Positions 34,001-46,000 of a DNA stretch of 64,000 bases are shown in pieces (the stretch's first letter is position 1; each line of letters opens with the position of its first letter). The notes under the pieces were generated by a model. The model had not been told where the DNA came from. It saw nothing but the letters and a program-made list of their open reading frames with translations, and made no database searches. A program made the translations under genes and the position numbers. Source of the DNA: Yponomeuta sedellus (Eukaryota; Arthropoda; Insecta; Lepidoptera; Yponomeutidae); NCBI GenBank assembly GCA_934045075.1, contig OW203731.1:14393062-14457061 (forward strand). Reading direction: 5' to 3'.

Positions 34001-37000
34001 TATGTATGTATGTATGTATGTATGTATGTATGTATGTATGTATGTATGTATGTATGTATGTATGTATGTATGTATGTATGTATGTATGTATGTATGTATG
34101 TATGTATGTATGTATGTATGTATGTATGTATGTATGTATGTATGTATGTATGTATGTATGTATGTATGTATGTATGTATGTATGTATGTATGTATGTATG
34201 TATGTATGTATGTATGTATGTATGTATGTATGTATGTATGTATGTATGTATGTATGTATGTATGTATGTATGTATGTATGTATGTATGTATGTATGAATG
34301 TATGTATTAGGCCATACTCCGCCACGAAGGCATACGCCGTTCGTGGTGGAGTATGGCCTAACTTTCTTACAGTTGTTCGACATAGAAAATTTGACTTGTG
34401 CCCCCGCAGTGGGGACACTCAAGGGTTGATATCGAAGCGGCGACAGCACAGTGAGTAGAACAATGGACTCTAAAACGAGAGACCCAGGTTCGATTCTCAG
34501 TGGTAAGCAACGGTGACGGTAAGTGGCGAATCCCTGGGTTAGTGATTTTGATGTATTTCAGAGTCAGATGGGGCGACGTATCGTCGCGTTGTTGCGATTG
34601 GTACGAGTATATTGGACAGTAATCGTACGAGCGGTGGATGTGGAGCGGTAGAATGCAGGCTTCTCAATCGTAAGGTCGTGGGTTCGAACATTGTTTCCTA
34701 ACTTTAGGTTTCTTCTTAGACTTTTGTTTAAACAACTTAAATAACTGACTTATACAATTTAAAATTGATAAAAGATAATTACTTATTAATACGAATACGA
34801 AACTAAAACCTATTTTCTAATGAAGTAACAGTAGCAATACCAATAGCTAACCGTGAAGGAAAACGTCGTGAAAAAACTCAAGCGACCGAAGTGTTAAAAT
34901 ACCTCGTCGCTTGCTACGTACAGTGGCGCAACTAGGTATGAGGCTAAGTACGGAAATCTCAGGTCTAACTAACACTAGTCGTACTCCCTGGATTGGTTCA
35001 CTATGCGCGTGTCTTACATGGACTACATTTTAGGCTTTGGGGTAATATACCTCATGCAATCGAAATAGTAGTTGCGTTTTTATCTACATTGGTCTGCAAA
35101 ACTAAGTAGGTACTACACCTATATTTTTTTTTCTAACCTATAGAAGTTAGACATATGTATAAAATGAGAAAAGTTTTACAGCGAATTCGATCAGCTTTCT
35201 TTGAAAGTATAGTAATTATTTTAATTTTAGCAACAAAATAAAATTCTTTTCGAGTCCTTTCCATTTCGAAAGTATATCTTGTGTACTCTAAAAGTTATCG
35301 CAATTAATTTTAAACGTATGATACTTAGCAGGCCACTGTATGTATGTATAAGCAGTTCGTTAATAGAGCCCGTCCCTAGGCATAGGCTAAGTCGGTCCCC
35401 TTTCAAGCCATCCGTCTCAATATCAACTCTTGTATGTCCCCACTGCTGGGGCACGGGTCTCTTTCCTGCATCGCTGGAAAGTTAGGCCATACTCCACCAC
35501 GGGGGCTAAGTCCGGGTTGGTGAAGGATAGTAAGACAGTAGTGGGTCTTACTGTGAAAGTTATCAAGCCGCCCATAATGCATCCGTCTTCGTACTTTGCA
35601 AATCTCGACTACCTTTAACAGGATTTAGTAACGTAATCAGTATATATTGTTGTGTTTGGTTTATAATGAAATAATCTTCGTAAACAAAAGACGTCATTAA
35701 TCTCTCTTTGTACTTATTTCCTTACCGCTAATCATCCAGCAGTGTTTATTTTATTTTTTTATTTCTTTATTTCCATTCCCTATCCTTACAGGTGTAACCT
35801 AATTCAATAGGGAGATACAATTAACTATATAATTAACAATGTTTAAATATCATACATTTCCTTAAATCTAACCTAAACCTTTAAATTGGTATGTAACATA
35901 TCCTGTTCTTCTAAATTCACTCAAGGTAACATGGAAGACATCAACATCTTCCGCTAAGCGATTTAAGAGTCTTTCTCCACCTACATAATTATAATCATTA
36001 CACAAAAGCGAGAGTCTTATTTAAATTCAGTATCCACTCAAAAAAAGTAGGAAAAATCCAAAAAATATTAAGCTCGCCTTTGTACTAAATTATTTTGGTG
36101 CAGTAATGATATTTCTAAATTAAATATGGAATCGAATTGAATTCTTCTTAATCTACCGATTCAATGCTAAACGTACGTCGCCTGCTTTCTACTCTTTCCT
36201 ATTATTAGCCAAAATGCTGGCCAGTCCAGGAGGTAGCGTTCGTATATCACATCACACTAATATTATAAAGGGGAATGTTTGTGAGTGTGTATGTTTGTTA
36301 CTTCTTCACGTCTAAACGGCCGGCGCGATTTTAATAAAATTTAGCTGGAATTGGAGTTAGCTGACACCCTGATATAACACATAGACTACGTTTTACTGCG
36401 GGAAAATATCTTATTCCTTAAATATCTTAAATATCTTACCTTATGGGAAAATCGATAAACCGCGGGTCACAGCTAGATTTTACTAAAATTATAGATTTTC
36501 GATCACCCATCTGCCTGCTCAGCCCCTAACCCAGAATTGAGGCCTATAAGGTTAAGTAGGGGAATCTACAATGTAACTAACTAGACAGCAGATTGCCTGT
36601 TTTCTAAATTAGTCCATATTCAAGCAGTTTACAACAATATAGCCCACATCATCTTGTTCTGCAGAGTCAGAAAGAGTAAGAACAAATTGCAACCTATTGC
36701 TCTGCCCCGTTTATGTATAAATAGACAAGCGTAATGACCAACATGCCTAGCGCAAAGTTTAAGGCCTAATCTATCCGCTTTTAGGAGATGTCTTGCTCTT
36801 TTAGCTTCTCCTATAATTTATCTTGAATTTCATATTTGTGACAAAGATGTTGTCGATGATATGTTGCACCAATTCGTGAATCAGAAATATAGAGATGAGA
36901 GTTAACACTTTAAAGAATTTAAAAACCTAATTAGAGGCTAAAAATTTCACCCATGCCGGGATTCGAACCCGTAACCTCTGGCTATCCGTGCCAGCGCTCT

Positions 37001-40000
37001 ACCAATTGAGCCAATGGGCGACTCACGGCATCAGTGAAATTTCAAACCTCTTTACAATATTCTCTGTATTACGTACAGGCAGCGACATCTGACTTAAGCA
37101 AATTGCATTACTTACAGCGTATCGTTCCGATGTTAAACCTAACTGCAAAGTAGGTAGTCGGGGCTGTAAGTAATGCAATTTGCTTAAGTCAGATGTCGCT
37201 GCCTGTACGTAATACAGAGAATATTGTAAAGAGGTTTGAAATTTCACTGATGCCGTGAGTCGCCCATTGGCTCAATTGGTAGAGCGCTGGCACGGATAGC
37301 CAGAGGTTGCGGGTTCGAATCCCGGCATGGGTGAAATTTTTAGCCTCTAATTAGGTTTTTAAATTTGTTCCTTAGCACGGGTTAGTGCATTAAAATAAAA
37401 ATAGTATACTTTAAAGAATGTTGAGGCAATGTCAGGGTAACAGGTAAATGCTGGACGCGCACTGCCCGAGACACACCAGACACAATGGACTCACATAGAG
37501 ACTATACCCGTTTATAGGCACTGTCAAGTAATTTTTTAATAAATTGTGTAGTACCATTGTACCTTTAAGAAATTAATATACCTAATAACGAAAGTAAAAT
37601 ACTGCTCTAGTGTGACTTAAGAGAATGTAAATAACGGCTATTTTATTTATTTTTATTATAAGACAACTTCGTTTTGAAGACTCATCTAGTGCAGCTAAAT
37701 AGTTGAGGTAAATGTAGAGTTAGTACAATTTATGATTCACAACTCAAATCCGTAATTTTAATTAGATAGGCTGGTTTGCGCTAACGCTATCTGACAGCAC
37801 CATCTAGCACACTTACCTATTCATAATAGTCTGCTAACTTAAAGCATTGCTAATTCTCACTCTGTCCTCTTCTATTGACCTAAGTCAGAATGAAAAAGAA
37901 CACTCTTTAGCAGCTGTTTTAAATTATCGGACCAGTATGAATAAGGGAGTAACTGCTTATTCAGGGGTCCAGTGAATAAGCACAGAAACGCCTTCAACCA
38001 CGACATTTGCAGAGTCAGCCATAGATTAAATGTATGACTAACAACCCTGTCAACCGCTATTTATTATGATCGCAGACTACATAAAGATACTAATTATGAT
38101 TGAGATTGGTGATGGCTGCTGGCCGTGCAGGCTGACGGACCCCTGCATTGTGCTCGTCAACAATGTACGTGTGTCTGGACACACGAACAGCAGCACTCGT
38201 TCACTATTTCATTGCAGCATTTTCTAAATTTTTAAAAACCTATTTTAGAGGCTAAAGATTCCACCCATGCCGGGATTCGAACCCGCGACCTCTGGCTATC
38301 CGTGCCAGCGCTCTTTCCAACTGAGCTAATGGGCGACTCACCGGCATCAGTGAAATTTCGAACCTCCATTTTTAGCGTCTAAAATAGGTTTTTAAAATTG
38401 TCCTTAGCACGGGTTAGTGCATTAAAAATAATATAATGACACTTAATTTTACATAACTTTTCAAAATAATGAACAAAAATTTTGTACAGAGCAGGAAGTA
38501 GTATTTCACTTGTGTGCTTTAGGCGAAAACCAAAGCCTACTCTAGAGCCCGAGGTATATTCTAAAAGCTAACAGACTGTAAGTCGTTGCACGCACGCCGG
38601 TTACGGGTACCGAAAATCATTAAGAAGTGATATTAGTTTTAGTAACTCTACGCGATATAGTTTATGCGATACTACAACAGGCGCGGTCAGGTGCAGGATG
38701 GGTGACCTTTCCGTGACAACCGCTAGTGGTATTTTTCCGAGCGCCTCCGTGCTTCGCAAGGCACGTTAAGCCGTTGGTGCCGGCTGTCATGTGATGGCAG
38801 TCGTTAAGCCATGTCAGAGACCTTACGGGCGGCTTGATAACTTCTGACAGTAACCCCGACACTGTCTTACAATCCTCCACCAACCCGGACTTGGCCCCCG
38901 TGGTGGAGTATGGCCTAACCTTCAGCGATGCAGGAAGAGACCCGTGCCCCAGCAGTGGGGACATTCAAGGGTTGATATTGAATTGTATCGAACTCTACGC
39001 GATATGCAGTTCAAAAAACTCGTATACTCTACTTACTGTGGGTCATTCTTCACCGGTCGCCGATAGCAGGGCGGCACTCGATACTCGTACTTGGCCTTGG
39101 CCGCGGTATTGCCAACTTCCTTCATTCGCTGCACCTGCGAATCTTCCCAGCGGTCCAGCTTCATATGTTTCACTTTGCTGATGTGTGCGCCCATGCTGCG
39201 GTGAATACTGGCGCAGCGCATGCAGATGAAGATGCCCAGGTTGTAAGACGCCCAGTCGGATTCTAGAACATAGGGTAATTATTATCAGGGAGCCGATTCT
39301 CGTCCATGCTAATTAAAAGCGTAGACGCAAAATATTCGAAGGGTTCATAAAAATCAGTTTCATGTGGTCTCACAAAGTCGTATGCGCAAATAAATTTCAC
39401 TCACTTTGATATTTCATAAAGTCGCATGGTAATTACAATGCGACTGTTTATGTACAATTCAAGTCATTCGCCTTGGAGTCAAATAATAATAATAATAACA
39501 AATATTCATAAACATATCACACAGATCTCGTTAGCCCTATACTAAGTACAACTAAATGACTTGTGTTATAGGTGCTAACTCGACGATAGATTTAATACAA
39601 TAAATACATAGATAACATCCAAGACCCGAGACAAACTAGAAAAGTTCGTTTCCTACTTTGACCCGGCCGGGTATCGAACCCGAGACCTACGGTTGTACAG
39701 TCATCGTGCCAAACCGCTGCGCCATTGAGGCCGTCACGAATTATTTGCTAATGAAGTGAAAATTGGCTCCCAGGGCAGGAAATGCTTGCAATCAAACCTA
39801 AATACATTTTTGGAAGTTATTGATGAGCTGTTTGGGTCGTGTTCTGTTCAATAGTCTTGGATTCCACGTTACCACAAAATACACGTAGATATTTATCCCG
39901 ACATCTCTCTTAAGAGAGGTAGGCGTAGTTTACTCAGCATACTCACCTGATTAAGATTGAAATCTTGCTTACGTAGCAGAGCGTCAGTGAAATCGTACAA

Positions 40001-43000
40001 CTTTTATCGTTGTATCGCGCTCGGTGTAAATGTCATGCTGAGCAATCATGATATTTTAATGTTTCATAAAGATGATTGTTGATCGCTTAGCATGACTTTG
40101 TAACATGATCCGCAGCGATCTTAGACACATTTCTTTTGTCCCTCAATCAGTAATTCAACATAGTGACTATTAAGTATACGCTACGGTAGAAAAAGTAACA
40201 GTCATATTTGTGCTTGTTTGTGCATATTTGGGCTACAGTTCCATAAAGGCCCTAAGTATTTTACGAAATTGTGGTTGATGGGTATCAGACTATAATCGAG
40301 CAAGAGAGTTATTTATTATAGAACTAAGAAAGCAGTTACGGGAAGTCCCACAGTAGTTACCTGTGCAAAACTATCATATTATTTTCCTCAAGTAACGCTA
40401 GCAGTACAGTCGTGAAAATCTGGGGAAGCCCCCGAATTATTTCTATTTCTAGATCAAATAAAATTAATTATTTTCATACATTGCACTGCACTGCGATGCA
40501 CGAAGAGACCCGTACCCCAGCAGTGGGGACACACAAAGGGTTGATACTCTTTTTATTTTACCACATTTATTTTCTACAAAAAAAAGTTTAACTAAATTTA
40601 CACTGTTTTTTCAACATAAAAAACTCATAACGGTGTTGAACACTAGACACAATTGCCCTTTAAATAAATTTGTTTTTAAATCGCGTCGGAGGTAACTCTA
40701 TTTAATACAATTTCACAAATAAATCTTCTACTTCTACATGCTATATTAGTCCATTGCTGGGCATAGCCCTCCCCTGATAAGCGCCATAGCGCAAGGTTGT
40801 GCCATCATTGGGGGGTTATGCCCATAATCCCTACGCGCTGGGCAAATAAATAATCTAAATAAATAATCTTTGTTAATCATGTTTGTTAATCATGTTATCG
40901 CAAACGTGGCCGACCCAAGCGGAGATGGCGGGACGACCTTACAACCTTTCTGCCGGACTGGCAGGAAGTGGCCATGAACAGGGAGGAATGGAAGACAAAA
41001 GGGGAGGCTTTTGCCCAGCAGTGGGACACAATCGAGGCTACATAAAAAAAAATCATGTTATAGAACCTTATTCAGTACAGCTCCATAAAGGATATTAATT
41101 TTTGCTAGTATAAATTGCGGAAATGACAGTTCATGTTATTTTCAGTGTTAACATCCTGATAATATTTTCAAGTCTTTGATAATATTTTTTCTAACGTGCA
41201 TAAAATTTTCATAAATGTATTGACTTGCAGTATTATGTTATAAGATATTAGTTTCTCTCTATCTAAAATCTTTACAACTCCGCTTGTAAATAAATCGGAT
41301 CGCTCTCTTCTGCAAGACGAATATAGTCTCAGTGTCTGCTGCCCGGCCCCATAGCAGTATACCACAGGAGATAATATATTATAGAAGTAACTAAAATAAA
41401 CAAGCCTAGTTCTTGCAACGTCCGTGAGTTACCTAATTATTTTCACTGAATTCTGCAGAGCTAAGCCTGTGTGCTAATTTTGCAATATATGGACCCCATT
41501 GTAGTTTTGCATCGATTGTCCCAAAAATACGGTATCTTCCAAGAATTATAGTTTTTCGTTTCCAATTTCAACGTTGTTCTCAACTTGTAACGGTGCAAAC
41601 CTCTATACACCATTTCATCTTACGTTAGGTAAGGTAAACTTTATCCGCCTTATTCTAAAAACCTGAATAAGTCCTGGTTTAAACCAAGACTAAAAGATCT
41701 AGGATTGTTACGGTATCAAAGTTAGACCCAGATCAAATGTGTGTCGTTATTACAAATAGAAGACTATTCGAGGATCAGTTAAACCAGAAATCAGCCATGG
41801 TTCAAATAATATTCACTGATTCGTTCATTCAGCTTTCATTCAATGCTGCGTTCCGTTTCACTAAATGGATATTATCTTCACATTTTAAACACAAACATAT
41901 TCATTATTGCGTTTAAAATACCTATAAATCGTAAACTGTTCTTTGTTTAGGTTCCAATATAACTAAAATGAGCACAATTAATTATTATATTGTTATTGGA
42001 GCGTTTTTATAATCAAATGGCTACTCTCGTGTGAAATGGAGTGAAATATTCGAGCGCGCGCGCCAATCCGAGACGTCAAAAATTTTCTGATAGTTTCATA
42101 CTGGGAATAGGTATTACTAATTTTTTAACTTTGGGCGGTTTCGTTGTTGATTATTATAATAATAAAATGGAACATTTGAAGAAAAACGTGAACCTTTATT
42201 TGTATCGAAAATCTTCGTCACTTAATTTGAAGGGATTCACACGATGACGAAGTCCAAATCATGTCCCAATCGTCCAAATCATCGAAATCCATCATATCAA
42301 TGGCGTCCATAATATCAATGATTTATTGCAATCTATCACACACACAAAACCAAACAAATACAAACGTCAATTTGGAGGTTAGTCCATAAATAAACTAGGG
42401 GTATCAGAAGTTTAACTTTGGTACCATAGATAGTCCATGACATAGCGATAAACTTCGTTTAGTAATAACATTTTACTTGGTCTATGGTTTAAACCTGGTA
42501 ACAATCCCAGTACTAAATTTAGACCGCGTTTTGGAATAAGGCTGTATACATTTAGTATTTTGGGAATTTCGCAGCAGATTATTTGGGGTGAACGAATCTA
42601 GTGCGTGTGAGCATTATTTGCACCGTCAAGATTATTATCTTGTCTCCTTAATAACACTATCTCAGAAATTTCAATAAGTAGAGACCAGGTTTTTATTTAC
42701 TTACTCAAAGCTAAGCTAAATGCAGTTAAAATCGTCAGTGTTAAAAGAAAAGTCCTTATTGTACCTGTTAAATTTGAAGGGTGTTTTAAGGAATTGTGTA
42801 TTATATATGTGAATACCTATGACTAAGTTTTTAATAATAGGTATATCAGACGTATTAACTTTCTAAAACAACTCCAAATACGAGACGGATGAAAGCAAAT
42901 TTAACATTCCTGTCATAATAAGTACAATGAAAATACCGTAGCTACGTGGCGATGCTATGTTCAGTATTTCATCAGCTGTTTAATTTAGGATTACTGATGT

Positions 43001-46000
43001 AGGTATCTGCTTACCCAAAATAGAATGTGAACTCTTGTCATTGTTATGATAACAGAGAGTGTATGCACGCAGAAGGTGGCGATAAGTTTGTGTTGAAAAG
43101 GTATGTAAACCAATCGGCAATAAAAAAGTTTATGGTTCAAATACTGACAGCTACTTTTTATATTTGTTTTGTACATTTTTTTTTAAAGATCTGAAATTAA
43201 AACTATAAATTTTGGATGAATTTTGAAATTATTGTCGATTCGATCTATCAAAACTGATTTCTATTAACCAATATGAGATTGAAAAGTTGGTAAAAGTTAA
43301 GAAACCCCGTAACAGAAAGGCATCGTGAAAGCATACCTGCACCTACAAATGAATAAATCTAAGGTGAATAAAGCAGAAGTGGTTTGTGACGTATTGGACG
43401 ATCGCAAGTAGTGAAGCCTTACCCTGTTGTAAGATAAGATAAGAACTTGCTTTATAGTACACCAGGAAAAAAAGAAGTTGTATTTCTGTAAAGATTACTG
43501 TTAAGTTATAAGATATTTTTGTAAAGAAATAAATAAAACAAACACAAAATGTATAGTAGTACGTGAAGATGCAGGCAAAGCAATAGAGATTTGAGGAAGA
43601 TTTGGTATCGGAAACTAGGACCAAATAGTTTTCAATAATTAGATAAAGTTAGCTTGCTTCGGGCCCCAAAATTGGGTCGTCGTCGTCAGGCCATACCAGT
43701 CCACTGCTGGACATCGCCCTCCCCTAAAGAGCGCCACGTTGTGCTAGGGGGTTGTGCCACTATCATAGGGGGTAATGCCCATAATCCCCACGCTGGGCAA
43801 AATTGGGTAGAGTTGTTCAAATATCAGTGATTTTGATAATTTAAAGTCAAGTATTAAGTATGTCCATACCTAACTTGTACAACGAGTTATTGAATAAATA
43901 ATAAGTCAGTCGCATACCGCTCGCACTAAAATTTACAACCAGAAAGCTCTCACTAAAGCACTTTCAACAGTTATGATTTCTCTTTATTCTTTTATTTTTA
44001 ATAATTGCTTTTTTACACTTTGTACCTACCTATATAATTATAAATAGGTAGTTGAATACGGCTCCCAGTCAATATGTTTCAAAGATTATAAATAATTTTA
44101 TATTAATGATTTTTGTATTTTATAATTTTGTACTATCTGTATATTTCTGTAATTTCTATGTCGGTCGTAATTTGGGCTGTCTTAGTATCTACAGTTGTTT
44201 TATACTTTATTGTACTAGTTTCTTGGGTCGCGTGGCGTCCTGTGATACAGATGTCTGATATACTTAGTTTAGGACCCAGTGTGTCCACAAATCACTTTTA
44301 TTGCACCATACTAATTTACCAAATTAGTTATTAGTACCACTACTTATAACTAATTTGCGGATGGAGAAATAAAGATTTTTAGCATTGAATTGTTGCTTAT
44401 TAGAAGTGGGCTACCTTATTAACCTTTCGATAGATAGGCTTAGCATTATTTCAATAATCAATCAGCCTGTACTCGTCCTCCACAGAACATAGGCATCCCC
44501 CCCAAGGTACGGCACTTTCTTCCGCCCTCGGCCAAGCTCATCCAGCCACTGCTAACAGTTCTTCAATAACGCGTTAAATAGATCAAAATGCGAAATCGGT
44601 GAGGTTTCGCAAAAGAGGGTAACGGCAGAAATAAATAACAACAGTGCTCATTAACTCTGTTACGAACGACTTATTTTACGATATGGTCTTTGTAACTAAT
44701 TATTATTATAGCATGCCTAAGTCGATAAGTTACAGTCGAAAGGATGTCAAGCTCACTTACTCGCGCTCTATTCAACAGGTTCGATGAGGACGGGATTGTT
44801 ACGAAAATCTATTAGATACGACCGACCTGGCAACCACGGCCGATGACGATGGAGCACACCCGAAATTTTAACATGGCTGCCGTAGTTAAGTGCATCCACT
44901 ATCAGCGCCACAGCCGACCTGCTGCTTTCCGAAATAGGAAAAATGCAAGCGAAGACTGCAGAACTATAATGAGGACAAGAACGACCACATTACCGACGCC
45001 TTTGAGGAAGGCTAAGATCCAACTCTCGAGAATGCCGTCAAGCCAACTATGGGGACCCAATTGGTTATGTTACTATCACCACCGTTATGGAGATAAGGCG
45101 CAGAGAGGTGAGGAACCCAGCGCCAAGAGGCAAAGGGAAAACTAGAGGCGTCACCGGCCATGCCAAAAGACGGTAGATTAGCAATCGCCATATCGCCTTT
45201 AGTTATGAGACAGATCACCAGGGAAAAGTTTCTCGTACACACCGTAGGTATCTCTGTGACTGCAAAAAGGGGTCAGAAGAATTCCGTCGCAGGCGCTTGT
45301 AAGCTGTATGCAGCCAATAATACGCCCATGCACACATACGGACTTTAAACTTGGACCTCGGTTCACTACGCAGTTTCAAGTGGAATTTTATTATCGCCGA
45401 CAAAAAACCTTCCATTTTAAGTGCGTTTCCACACGCTACTCTAGACATACATAATCGCAAAATAATTGACAGCGTCACCGAGCTGTCAATCAAGGGGTTT
45501 CCGGATTCGACGGTTCTTGCCATGCATTTTGGAGGTACGCCCCGCGGCGGCTTGTTGTTGTTAAACTGTTAGGTAATGTGTATTGTGGGAGTGCAGTTTT
45601 CCTTATTGACAATCTGAGTTCACGTGGTGCAATCTAACATTGACGCAATATTTTTTGAAGGCCCCCTCTATTACTTATTTACATTTTTTTTTTATATTTA
45701 TTACTTGTCACAGAAGGTCACATTTTTATGTCCCCCCCATCCTCGCGACATGGGTGTGTGAATCACACATATTTTTCCCTTTCCACGTTTTTCTCCGAAC
45801 GCAGCCTTTATCTATTGACTAGAGCTTAGTGATAACAGTTTCACGTCAACGCAGTCAACAAACAACTCGTCATACGCAAGGTACTTAGCTCGACTGACGT
45901 AATCGGAACCGATTCAACAATTGATTCCATTTAGCCATGGGATTTCTTGTTGGCTGTAAGCTCTAGTTTGTACCTTACACCTAATAATTAAATTAGGTAA

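Noticed and set aside
33886..34458. Several overlapping open frames of 110-187 codons on both strands
   Set aside because: They are translations of the (TATG)n array (MYVC and HTYI repeats), not genes.
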